From positions 1,350,020-1,414,019 of the forward strand of contig BCKQ01000004.1 of assembly GCA_001600695.1 (NCBI GenBank): a DNA stretch of 64,000 nt. Reading direction: 5' to 3'. A program made the position numbers and the translations under genes. Origin of the DNA: Ascoidea asiatica (lineage: Eukaryota > Ascomycota > Saccharomycetes > Ascoideales > Ascoideaceae). The first letter of the stretch is position 1. Every line of letters begins with the position of its first letter. A model generated the notes under the pieces. It made no database searches. It was given only the letters and a program-made list of their open reading frames with translations, and was not told the DNA's origin. This document shows, one piece after another, positions 43,705-53,576 of the stretch.

Positions 43705-45474
43705 TTAAATATATAAATAATTTAAATTTTTTAATCTTCTCATATTTTTAAATTTTACACGAAATGGTGTTTTAATCTTAAGATATTTTAATGATATTGG
43801 TAAATCATTACAATCTATAATTCTTAATCCACTAAAACTTAAATCTAAATATTTTAAATTTAAACATTCATTAAGTTCTTTTGGAATTTTATTCATATTT
43901 AAATAATTAATAATTAAAATTTTTATATTTTTTGAAAATTTTGAACAATCAAATTCAACAATTGGATTATTTGATATATTAAGATAATTTAATTTTGAAA
44001 AATTTAAACTTTCTTTAAAAATTCCTTCATTTTTAATTAAATTTGAATTAATTTTTAATAATTTTAAATTTGGTATTAATTTTGAAAAAAAATTTGGAAT
44101 TTTTTTAATTTTATTAAATGATAAATTTAAATAATTTAATTCATTTAAATTTGGAAATTCTTCAATATTTTCAATTTCATTATAATATAATGATAATTTT
44201 TTTAAAAAAATTAAATTTTTTAAATATTTTGGTAAATTTTTTAATCCAATTTTTTCAATTTTTAAAAATTTTAAAAATTTTAAAAATTTTAAATTTTTTA
44301 AAAAATTAAAATTTAAATTTAAATTTGAAATACCTGATAATGAAAAAATTTTATCTACTTCAATATTAATTTCTAATGATTTTAAATTTATCATATCTTT
44401 AATAATATTATTTAAATCAATTTCCATAATATTACAATCAATAATTTGAAATTTTTTAAGATTTTTAAAAATTTCTAAATTTGAAATTTTTTTATAATCT
44501 ATACAACTTATTGTTAAATCATTATTAATTAATTTTAAAATTTTTAAATTCTTATTATAATTTAAATAATTTAATATATTATCAAATATTGAAAAAAATT
44601 TTCTTCTATTATCTTTAATTGTTAAAATTTTAATATTATTCATTAACATTAATTTACTTGAAATTTCATTTTTTATACAATACTTTTTTTCCAATTTTAA
44701 TCCTGATTTTAATTTTAATTCTAATTCTAATTCTAATTCTAATTCTTTTTTTAATTCTTTTTCTTTTTCTTCGTCAATTTCATTATCTTCATAAATTTCT
44801 TTATTGATATTTGTTTCATTAATTCTATTTGAAATAATTCTTCGAAATAATCCAATTCTATCTCTACGATTTTTTAATTTAAAAAATTCTTTAACAGCTT
44901 TTATACGTGAATTAATATCATCATTATCTTCTTCTTTTTCTTTTCCTCTTCCATTATCTGGTCCTTCTATTATTTCTTCAACAATTTGATTTGGAAATAA
45001 TTCAAGATTCTGTAATGTAATTGTTAATTCTTTAATTGAATTCATATTATTAAATGAAATTTCATAATTATTTATTGAATATCCATCTTTGAAATAAAAA
45101 AAATTAAATTTCTCAGTTTCTTTATATTTTGACCTATTTATATTATCTTCATCTTCTTCTTCATCTTCATCTACTTCTTGATCTATATCTTCATCTTCAT
45201 CTACTTCTTGATCTATGTCTTCATCTTCATCTACTTCTTCATCTTCATCTTCATTTTCATTGTATTCATTTTCATTACATTCATCAATTTCAGTTACTGA
45301 AAGTACAGAAAATCTAATATTAACGGAACTTATAAGTCTATCATATGCACATTTCTGAACTAATGAATTACCTTGTTCCTTATTTATAAATGATAATAAA
45401 AATAATTTATCAATTGAAATATATTTAAATATTTCTTCAATTATATAATCTGGTACTTCTTTTAATAAAATCAT
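43705..45474 (-). CDS. F-box / leucine-rich-repeat protein
   Basis: A 589-aa protein. Residues 1-45 (LLKEVPDYIIEEIFKYISIDKLFLLSFINKE) fit an F-box. A strongly acidic stretch with three DEDEDIDQEV-type repeats covers about 65-115. Leucine-rich repeats fill about 330-589, with LNYLNLSFNKIKKIP, LKLLKINSNLI, LNYLNISNNPI and LKYLDLSFSGLR as clear LxxLxLxxN units. F-box/LRR proteins are substrate receptors of SCF ubiquitin ligases, with substrates bound by the LRR; I cannot assign the target or a specific yeast orthologue. Extremely AT-rich codon use makes the repeats Ile/Leu/Lys/Asn-heavy. It is divergent from the Zn2Cys6 gene at 46333. Confidence 0.75.
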   Translation of the reverse strand: MILLKEVPDYIIEEIFKYISIDKLFLLSFINKEQGNSLVQKCAYDRLISSVNIRFSVLSVTEIDECNENEYNENEDEDEEVDEDEDIDQEVDEDEDIDQEVDEDEEEDEDNINRSKYKETEKFNFFYFKDGYSINNYEISFNNMNSIKELTITLQNLELFPNQIVEEIIEGPDNGRGKEKEEDNDDINSRIKAVKEFFKLKNRRDRIGLFRRIISNRINETNINKEIYEDNEIDEEKEKELKKELELELELELKLKSGLKLEKKYCIKNEISSKLMLMNNIKILTIKDNRRKFFSIFDNILNYLNYNKNLKILKLINNDLTISCIDYKKISNLEIFKNLKKFQIIDCNIMEIDLNNIIKDMINLKSLEINIEVDKIFSLSGISNLNLNFNFLKNLKFLKFLKFLKIEKIGLKNLPKYLKNLIFLKKLSLYYNEIENIEEFPNLNELNYLNLSFNKIKKIPNFFSKLIPNLKLLKINSNLIKNEGIFKESLNFSKLNYLNISNNPIVEFDCSKFSKNIKILIINYLNMNKIPKELNECLNLKYLDLSFSGLRIIDCNDLPISLKYLKIKTPFRVKFKNMRRLKNLNYLYI

Positions 45475-46332
45475 TATTATAACCTAAAATCCATTCAAAA
45501 TAACTTGATATTATTCTTCTTCCTTAATATCCTTTCAATTTTTGAACAGTCAACAATATTTATATAGACATATTCATTCATATCATTCTCTTCTTGATAT
45601 TTCATCTTTTTGTCATCTCATATTTTCATTTCCTCTTTCATTTCTATATTTATTCTATTGTTTATTTCTGTTTATTTTCCTGCTTCTTGGTATATCTTCA
45701 AATTAGTTACCATATTGAAAATTCGTAAATATAAGGCCCAACAAAATGGTCTCAATACGCCCCTACTGCGTGCTACACTTTTATACACTAATAAACCTAC
45801 CTTTGCATTACATCCTCACCACTGGTAAACACCACTTACTTGGCGCTTCTTCCCAATCCGGAATCTTGAAACGCCTGATCGAATGTTTTTCAGATTTATT
45901 TTTTATTCGTTTCCAAATCGAATGGAAACTGACCCTTAATTTTAATAATAATAATAACAATAATAATAACAATAATAATAACAATAATAATAACAATAAT
46001 AATAACAATAATAATAACCTCAATCACTTTAATAACTTCAATTCATTTGGATCAAATACCCATTTTAGAAATATTATTGGTTATCAGTTTACTAATTATA
46101 TTCAAATTTCCATTGTTTACTCTACCTATTTACTTATTGCAAATCGAATCAAATCAAATCAAGTCAAGTCATTACACTCATTATAATTTAACTTTACTCT
46201 TTTGTCAATTTACATTATTTCACTCACACTAAAAATTTAATTAAATATAAAAATATTTCCATAATTCAATAACTTGATAATAATCAATAAACTTATTAAT
46301 TTAATTGATTTTCTTTACATTACCAATCATAA
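45475..46332. promoter_or_regulatory. divergent promoter region with two CCA-N6-TGG elements
   Basis: Between the F-box gene and the Zn2Cys6 factor. It contains CCAACAAAATGGTCTCAA (45738-45755), the extended form, and CCACTTACTTGG (45832-45843), within a GC-richer block at about 45735-45930. A 12-bp AAT/AAC repeat follows at 45944-46018. ORFs read across this region are compositional. Confidence 0.5.
45944..46018. repeat. 12-bp compound repeat (AATAATAATAAC)6
   Basis: Six regular units mixing AAT and AAC triplets in non-coding DNA. It is of the same triplet type as the coding Asn tracts nearby. Confidence 0.85.
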
Positions 46333-47793
46333 ATGGGTAAAATAACAAGAGTAAGAACTGGTTGTTGGACTTGTAAATCAAGAAGACGTAAATGTGATGA
46401 AGGTAAACCACAATGTCAAAATTGTTTAAAATCAAATAGAATTTGTGAAGGTTATGATTTAAGATTAACCTTTGATGTGGATGATAAAAGATCAAAAGGT
46501 AATTTTATTTCAAAAAATTCAAAAGGTGAATTAAAATATGGGTTCAGAGGTAGACCAACTATTCAAAATAATCAATTCATTAATATCAATAATAATAATA
46601 TTAATAATAATAATATCATAAAAAATGAGAATGAGATTATACAAATTGAAAAAAAAATTAAATCGAAATCTGAATCTAAAACTTCAAATAATAATAATAA
46701 TGTTCAGTCTTTGAAGAAAAATAACAAAGATGACAAGAATATTAGTAATTCTAAATCAAAATCAAAACTCAATGAAGATCCTATAATACTAAATAATACA
46801 CAACCAATAACTAATCAATCGAATAATCAATTGAATGATCTTTCAAATGATCTTTCAAACGACTCTCAAAATCCATTAATTCCTGAACCTGTTCCTATAT
46901 CGATCTCAAATTCAAACTCAAATTCTATCACTAATCAGCCTACTGAACATATAAATATAAATGATAATAATAACACTGACACTGACAGTACTATTAAAGA
47001 AAATGGGAATGAAAATTCTGATGATATTGAAAACCATATTGATAATAAAGATGACAATAATGATACTAAAAATAATAGTGATAGTAATAGTATAAACTTT
47101 AAAAAGAAAATTTATTCTAATAAATTGTCTTTCATAAATGAAATCATTGATCCAAATAATCCATTCAATAATTTATTCAATAATTTATCTGGAATCTTAA
47201 AAAACAACAATAACAATAACAATACTAATAATAGTCTTAGTATTTCTCAAAATTCAAATGATATTCAAACAAAAACTAATAATATAACTTATAATAATAG
47301 TAACAATAATGACCCTAATAACCATAATGACCATAATGACCATAATGACTTTCATACTGATAATGACATTAATCCTATAGAATCTGATAATATTTTATAT
47401 AATGGTTTAAATTATCTTTTAAATAATTCAATTATTCCAAATAAAGATATACATAATAAATCTCATAATTCACTAATAAATAATTCATCAATTAATAATA
47501 AAGATTATAATAATAACAATATAGATTCTAATATAAATGAAAATTATAATATTGATCCAAATTTCTTCAATAATGTTGAAGATTTTAGTACTTTTAATAG
47601 TTTAGAATTCAATAATAATTCAATTATAAATAATGAATATATATCAAATAATTTAAATTCAAATACTAATACAAACTTAAATACAAATTTAAATAATAAT
47701 TTCATTCCTACTCATAATATTCATCATAATTATAATAATAAATTAGTTAATGTTGAAAAAAATTTAAGATTAAATAATAATAATAATAATAAC

Positions 47794-47832
<39 letters not shown>

Positions 47833-49191
47833 GATAATAATGATATTGAACAATTTATAAATAAAAATACAAATTTATATTCAAAAGAAGTTAAAACTTT
47901 TGGATTATCATTATCTTATAATCAAGAAAATTATATGTTAAGACATTTTTTTAAAAAATTATTACCATTATTAGATGCTCATCCAAATTCTCCATGGCCA
48001 GATTTAGCATTAAAATATTGTGATTTTGAGATTGCAAAATCATGTTTTATATCTTTAAGTTGTATACATTTATATGAAACTAAAGGTAATAAAGAATTTT
48101 ATAATAAAGGTCTTTATCATATTAATAATACTTTAAATTATTTAATCAATTATATTTATCAAGATAATTGTAATAATAATTCAATGAATAATTCTATGAA
48201 TAATTCTAATAAATCAAGTCCGAAAATAGTGGTAGATTCTCCAGAAAGTTTAACTTCAAATAATAGTAGTAATAATAGTAATAATACAAAAAATGTTAAG
48301 AATCTTAAAAAACAAAATAGTTTTTTTGTAATATTATTATTAATTTTAGTTCATTTATTATTTGGAGTAATTGAAAGTGGTAGATCATCATTAGTTCGAA
48401 TTTTTTTAAGAATATTTGCAAGTATTGCAGAAGATAAAAAATCTTTAAAAGAAATTGAACAAAGTCAAGCAGTGATTTGTGTATTATCATGGTATGATAC
48501 AATTACAGCTTTAAGTTCACCAGATTGTAGATTACCATATAGTAATCCAGATTGGTATGGTACAAAATATGATTCAATTTCAATGAATAAATTTTTAGGA
48601 TGTCCTGGAGAAATATTTACAATTATTTATAAATTATGTTTTTTTAAAAGAGATATAAAATATAATAATAATAATTTATTTAAAAATTCAGAAGATGAAA
48701 AAAATTTAATTTCTAAAAGATATAAAGATTTAAAATTTGAATTTTTGAATTATAGAGATTATTTAATTTATTCAAATTGTGAAAATGAAGATCATTATAT
48801 TTTAAGATTAAAAGGAGCAAAATGTTGGATATTAAGTTGTCTTATAATTTTAGAAAAAAATTATTGTCAATTTGTAAATGAAAGTTATAAAGAAATAAAT
48901 AATGGATATATTGATGAATTTATTCATACTTATAAAACTATGGATTATAAATCACCAATTATTACACAAATGGTTTATCCAGTTTTTTTAATAGCTTGTG
49001 AAAGTGTAACAATTTATCAAAGAGAAAATTCATTATCATTTATTAATCAATTATATGAAACTGTTAAATTAGGTAATGTAATAACTTTAAGAAATATTGT
49101 TGATGAAATATGGCAAACAGGAAAATCAGTTGAAGATATTTTAACAGGAAAAGATTGGCTTGAAAGTGGAATAGACTTTTTACCATTGTGA
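46333..49191 (+). CDS. Zn2Cys6 transcription factor with Fungal_trans_2 domain
   Basis: A 952-aa protein. The N-terminal binuclear zinc cluster has cysteines at 11, 14, 21, 28, 31 and 38 (CX2CX6CX6CX2CX6C) in GCWTCKSRRRKCDEGKPQCQNC, followed by EGYDLRLTFDVDD. The C-terminal part (about 520-950) fits the second fungal transcription-factor domain, with LSYNQENYMLRHFFKKLLPLLDA, GVIESGRSSLVRIFLRIFASIAEDK and VLSWYDTITALSSPDCRLPY. Between them lie about 450 residues of Asn-, Ser- and Asp-rich sequence with a 20-residue Asn run before the regulatory domain. Target genes cannot be assigned. Confidence 0.88.
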
Positions 49192-50429
49192 TATATTGAT
49201 GAATGAAAATTTATTCATTTCTTGTATATTAAAAAGAGCTTCACTTCAAAGCTTCCATTATTTGACCTTTATAGATTATAGATTATAGACTCAAGTGTAT
49301 GTATATTTCCCTTTCTTTTCATTCTGCTCATTTATAGATTATAATATAATATAATATAATATAATATAATATAATATAATATAATATAATGAATATACCT
49401 CTTCATATACTCATGTTCCTTTTAGGATCACTGCTGCGTATATATACACAGCCTGTTTAAGAACAGCCAATCAGAAACGGACACCACAAAACCGGTCTCA
49501 GCCGTGTCACCCCACCGCTAAATGCTAACCAAAGTCAAAACACACTCAAAAACACACAGAGAAATAAAACACAAAGTGATAAAATGAAAAAATAATAGAG
49601 TAGTGGAATAATAGAATAATAGATTAAAGGTGTTCCAGCGAGTGGAGTCGAGGAAGTGATAATGACTGTGGTGGTAACTACTAACACTACATCCTGGGGT
49701 GAATGATGCGTAAATCAATGAATATGGTATAGTATTAAATAATGTTGAATTCATGGAGCTGGCTGCAAGAAGTGAAACTAGTAACTTAACTTACTGAAAT
49801 ACTATTTGATACTAAAAACTAGCTTTATTTCCATAATCCCCCGGTGGAGAGAAGTCTGGGGAGAATGTCACGAAAGATCTTTACGAACTCTTTGTTGCAT
49901 ATTTGTACCAGTTTGCATAACATCTTCTTAAGATGTCTTTTACGTTGACCTGAAAGAGACTGATCAAGAAAGTGTGCCCTTACTTTGATTAGCATTGCAT
50001 TTGATGTCATATACCACTTTTAATGGGTTCAATATTTTAATGATAACCTTTGTTTTTGATTCTAAAACTATTACAAACCGGTGTTTCTTTTCTCCAATAA
50101 AGGGAGATTTTTTTTCTTTTAATTCTTTTATCGGAATAACTGAAAGAAACCACAGATCCAAAACAAAAAAAAACTAGATTGAGCTTCAATTTTAATTCCG
50201 ATTAATGAATAATACAAATATCATTTTATTCATATTAGACTTATTTTTAATATGGTAATTACTTTATTTGGTATAAAAAGGAATCAAAAACTCCATGCTA
50301 TTCAATTGATTCAATTTTAGTATTTTTTTTTTTTTTTTGTTTTTTGTAATCAATAAATATAAATAATAGAAAACAAATAATAGAATATAAAAAATAGAAT
50401 ATAAAAAATTATAAAAAACAAAAAAAAAA
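49192..50429. promoter_or_regulatory. upstream region of the LAC12-type permease gene
   Basis: Holds an (ATAAT) pentamer repeat (49341-49390), then a GC-richer island at about 49420-49740 with CCACAAAACCGGTCTCAG (49484-49501), the CGG variant of the extended element. A good TATA box, TATAAAAAG, is at 50272-50280, 150 bp before the permease ATG, followed by a T17 run and an A-rich leader. Three short ORFs at 49825-50177 overlap on opposite strands and are not supported. Confidence 0.5.
49341..49390. repeat. (ATAAT)10 pentanucleotide repeat
   Basis: Perfect pentamers downstream of the Zn2Cys6 gene; similar in type to the ATATT repeat at 19411. Confidence 0.9.
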
Positions 50430-52088
50430 ATGTCAACTGAAGAAAAAGTTATATCACCTGAAAAAGCTGAAACACCTGAGAATGTTGATAAAAATGAGAA
50501 AATTTTTGCACCTCATAAACCAAAAACAAAATGGGATAAGATTTTTTCTGGAAATATGAGTGATGAATTTTCTCCAATTGAAGAAGTAACTCCAAGTTTT
50601 GATAAATTTTGGATTCATATACCTCATTTAAGAAAATTAAATGGTATTATTTTTCTTATATCTTTAGCTTCAACAAATTGTGGTTATGATGGTTCTGTAA
50701 TGAATAGTTTACAATCAATTGATGATTGGGCTAATAAAATGGGTAATCCTTCTGGTAATACTTTAGGTTGTTTATCTAATGGTGTTGCTTTTGGTGTTAT
50801 TTTAGGTTTACTTTTAACATCTTTTGTTGTTGATAGATATGGTAGAGTTAAAGCAATGGCTTTTGGTAATATGATTACTGTTATTGGTGCTATAATTCAA
50901 GTTTGTACAGTAAATTATGCTCATATGTTAGTTTCAAGAATAATTATTGGTTTTGGTTTACCTTTTGGTCAAGTTGCTGCACCTTCTTTAGTATCTGAAT
51001 TAAGTTATCCATCTCATCGTCAAGTTTGTACAGCATTTTATAATACATGTTGGTATTTAGGAGCATTTATTGCAGCTTGGGTTTGTTATGGTACAAAAAA
51101 TATTAATAGTAGTTGGTCATGGAGATTACCATCATTATTTCAAGGATTATTCCCATTAATTCAATTAATTTTTGTTTTTTTTATGCCAGAAAGTCCAAGA
51201 TGGTTAATTTCAAAAGGTAGATATGAAGAAGCAAGAAATTTATTATTAAAATATCATGGTGATGGTGATGAAAATCTTGCAGGTAGATTAGTTGATTTTG
51301 AAGTTTTAGAAATTGAAGAAGTTTTAAGAGAAGAAAAAGCTGGTAAAAGTACAGGATATTTAGCATTAATTCAAACACCTGCAAATAGAAAAAGAACATT
51401 TATTGTAATGTTTACATCACTTATGATGCAACTTTCAGGTAATGGATTAGTTTCATATTATTTAAGATTAGTTTTAATTTCTATTGGTATTACAAGTTCA
51501 GATCGTCAATTATTAATTAATGCAAGTTTAATGACATATAATATGGTTTTAGCAATGGGATTTGCATTTATGGTATTTTTATTTAAAAGAAGAACAATGT
51601 TTTTAATTTCAGTTGGATCTATGGGTATTACATATATTATTTGGACAATATTATCAGCAATTAATCAACAAAGAAATTTTGAAGATAGTAGTCTTGCAAA
51701 TGGAGTTTTAGCAATGATTTTTCTTTATTATTGTGCATATGATTTTGGTATGAATGGATTACCAGTTTTATATGTTTCTGAAGTTTTACCATATTATTTA
51801 AGAGCAAAAGGTTTTACAATTTATCAATATGGACAACAAATTGTTGGACTTTTTAATGGATTTGTTAATCCAATTGCTATGGATGCAATTGAATGGAAAT
51901 ATTATATTGTTTATTGTTGTATTCTTGGAGTTGAATTTTTTGTTGTTTTAACAACATTTCCAGAAACTAGTGGTTATACTTTAGAAGAAATTGGAAAAGT
52001 TTTTGGTGAAGATATTGCAATTTTTAATCCAGGTAATTTAGATCAAGATGAAAAAGATGAAAAAGTATCTCATAAAGAAGATGTTTAA
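50430..52088 (+). CDS. MFS sugar permease, lactose-permease (Lac12) type
   Basis: A 552-aa major-facilitator protein with twelve predicted membrane segments after a charged N-terminal cytoplasmic region of about 70 residues. Sugar-porter signatures are present: GYDGSVMNSLQ in the first segment, VDRYGRVKAM after the second, the MPESPRWLISKGRYEEAR motif before the central loop, a central loop with LREEKAGKSTGYLALIQTPANRKR, and PETSGYTLEEI at the C-terminus. CGYDGSVMNSL and the QLSGNGLVSYYL segment point to the lactose/galactose permease subgroup rather than hexose transporters. The substrate cannot be fixed from sequence; no beta-galactosidase gene lies nearby. A strong TATA box is present upstream. 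Confidence 0.88.
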   Translation: MSTEEKVISPEKAETPENVDKNEKIFAPHKPKTKWDKIFSGNMSDEFSPIEEVTPSFDKFWIHIPHLRKLNGIIFLISLASTNCGYDGSVMNSLQSIDDWANKMGNPSGNTLGCLSNGVAFGVILGLLLTSFVVDRYGRVKAMAFGNMITVIGAIIQVCTVNYAHMLVSRIIIGFGLPFGQVAAPSLVSELSYPSHRQVCTAFYNTCWYLGAFIAAWVCYGTKNINSSWSWRLPSLFQGLFPLIQLIFVFFMPESPRWLISKGRYEEARNLLLKYHGDGDENLAGRLVDFEVLEIEEVLREEKAGKSTGYLALIQTPANRKRTFIVMFTSLMMQLSGNGLVSYYLRLVLISIGITSSDRQLLINASLMTYNMVLAMGFAFMVFLFKRRTMFLISVGSMGITYIIWTILSAINQQRNFEDSSLANGVLAMIFLYYCAYDFGMNGLPVLYVSEVLPYYLRAKGFTIYQYGQQIVGLFNGFVNPIAMDAIEWKYYIVYCCILGVEFFVVLTTFPETSGYTLEEIGKVFGEDIAIFNPGNLDQDEKDEKVSHKEDV

Positions 52089-52367
52089 ACATTTAATTTT
52101 TTAAAAAATGAATTTTTATTCTTAATTGTTTTCTTTTTTTTTTTTTTTTAAATCCCTCTGGTTTTGTTTTTGTTTTTGTTTCTCAAGTTGATTTTTTTTT
52201 TCTTTTCTTAGTCTTGATGAATATTTTTATCTATCTTATATACATTTTTATAAAGTTTATAAAGTTTATAAAGTTTATAATGTTTATGATAACTTATTGA
52301 ATAAAAATAATATTTTTTAATAAAAACTATTCAAATTAAATAATTTAACAATATTATAAATAAAAAT

Positions 52368-52470
52368 CGACATTGGCAGGACTCGAACCTGCGCGGGAAA
52401 TCCCAAAAGATGGCCACAACTACATTGGTTATATTCAAGTCTTTCGCCTTAACCACTCTGCCACAATGCC
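52368..52470 (-). tRNA. tRNA-Ser (TGA anticodon) with intron
   Basis: 103 nt. Acceptor GGCATTG/CAATGTC with discriminator G, long variable arm (GGGATTTCCC) and intact A and B boxes. Anticodon stem AAAGA/TCTTT with loop CTTGAA-A gives anticodon TGA (Ser, UCA). A 22-nt intron (TATAACC...GTGGCC) interrupts after position 37. It is not a CUG-decoding tRNA-Ser(CAG). Confidence 0.93.
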
Positions 52471-52582
52471 TTTGATAATGTTTCTGGGAAAAGGGGTAAA
52501 TTCATTTAAGCATAAAATCACTAAAATAAATGTAATGTCAAAGCTTTTTTGAACATAAACATTGAATGTATTATACAGATTT

Positions 52583-52653
52583 GCGTAAGTGGTTTAGTGG
52601 TAAAATTCGACGTTGCCATCGTCGGGCCCCCGGTTCAATTCCGGGCTTACGCA
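52583..52653 (+). tRNA. tRNA-Gly (GCC anticodon)
   Basis: A 71-nt cloverleaf, acceptor GCGTAAG/CTTACGC, anticodon GCC, discriminator A, no intron. A T-rich terminator follows from 52662. It is divergently placed, about 110 bp from tRNA-Ser. Confidence 0.97.
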
Positions 52654-52953
52654 TTCAAGTTCTTTTTTTTAATCAACTTTTTTTTTTTTTTTTTTTGTTT
52701 TTACTCAAATATGTTTTGTTTATATATTTGATAAAAATAATATATTATCAAATATCATTAAATATGGTATAAATTTATAAGTGTGAATATTATTTGTTTC
52801 AACTTTTTTGAATATCTAAAATTATCAAAAAAAAAATGAATTCAATATTGAAATTAAAAAATTACTTCTAAAGATTTTGATAGTATCCATACGATAAACA
52901 AATAACCAATAAAATGTAGAACGAAGACCTAAAAAAAAGAAAAGGTTTGTTGA

Positions 52954-53054
52954 TGAAACTGACAGGTCGAACCTGCAACCCTTCGATTGCAACTCTCCTT
53001 CCGAATAATCGAAACAAACTGGAGTCGAAAGCTCTGTCATTGAGCCACAGCTTT
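52954..53054 (-). tRNA. tRNA-Trp-like gene (CCA) with intron and aberrant T and D loops
   Basis: Clearly homologous to yeast tRNA-Trp: GAGCTTTCGACTCCA before an intron that contains a GGAG segment able to pair with the anticodon, then CAATCGAAGGGTTGCAGG. However the T arm is GCAGG-TTCGA-CCTGT, a 5-nt loop in place of seven, so the B box lacks two bases. The D loop AATGACA lacks G18G19, and position 1 is A facing C72. A T8 terminator is kept. It is either a decaying copy or a truly deviant tRNA. Confidence 0.75.
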
Positions 53055-53162
53055 TTAACTATAAGACATATTGGAAAGACTGTAAGAAGCATAGAATACC
53101 AACATGTTTCACTAATTATTTTAGAAATGATAATTGAGAAATTAACAAAGCCAAAAAAACTA

Positions 53163-53237
53163 TTGATTTTGCCCAGGATCGAACTGGGGACGTTCTGCGT
53201 GTTAAGCAGATGCCATAACCAACTAGACCACAAAACC
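53163..53237 (-). tRNA. tRNA-Val (AAC anticodon)
   Basis: 75 nt, acceptor GGTTTTG/CAAAATC, anticodon AAC in TGCTTAACACGCA, T arm CCCAG-TTCGATC-CTGGG, discriminator A, no intron. The D loop has one T more than the S. cerevisiae gene. Confidence 0.95.
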
Positions 53238-53576
53238 AATCAGGACTAACATTTTAAGTATGGTTCATACCAGTAACTGCACTCAACTCGTAAAAATCAG
53301 ATCCGCTTAAATCCAATATATAATCCTGTTTTCCATTGCAAGGATGGCGGCTGTAACGGTACTGCTAAATCCATGTAAATATCCTGATGTCCGTGCCAGA
53401 CCCCGCGGAAAACAAATTCAAAACAAAAACAAACTTTTTGGAGCTTTCTCAAAAAGACTCGAAATAAAAAAAAGGCGATTATTTCCATTATCAACAAGAG
53501 CAATTCAATTCAATTCAATTCAATTCAATTCATTTAAATTCATTCACTCATTGTCCTTTTTTATTTGGTTATTAAA
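53238..53576 (+). promoter_or_regulatory. upstream region of the second Zn2Cys6 gene
   Basis: A short GC-richer block at about 53280-53460 followed by a (CAATT)6 repeat (53501-53530) directly before the ATG at 53577. No TATA box or CCA-N6-TGG element stands out. Confidence 0.4.
53501..53530. repeat. (CAATT)6 pentanucleotide repeat
   Basis: Perfect pentamers in the likely 5' leader of the gene starting at 53577. Confidence 0.9.

Noticed and set aside
45746-46186. 146-codon ORF with a long Asn run
   Set aside because: The Asn run is a 12-bp AAT/AAC repeat in a divergent promoter region; the flanks have no protein features and the repeat is equally open as Leu on the other strand.
49620-49650. 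CCA-N5-TGG at 49634 and CCA-N7-TGG elsewhere
   Set aside because: The spacing is not six; these were left out of the element count so that the count tests one fixed spacing.
49825-50177. Short ORFs on both strands upstream of the permease gene
   Set aside because: They overlap each other antisense, and no homology is recognised.
52368-52470. Serine tRNA as a sign of CUG-Ser codon reassignment
   Set aside because: The anticodon is TGA, an ordinary Ser tRNA; the window has no tRNA with a CAG anticodon and in-frame CTG codons are too rare to judge.
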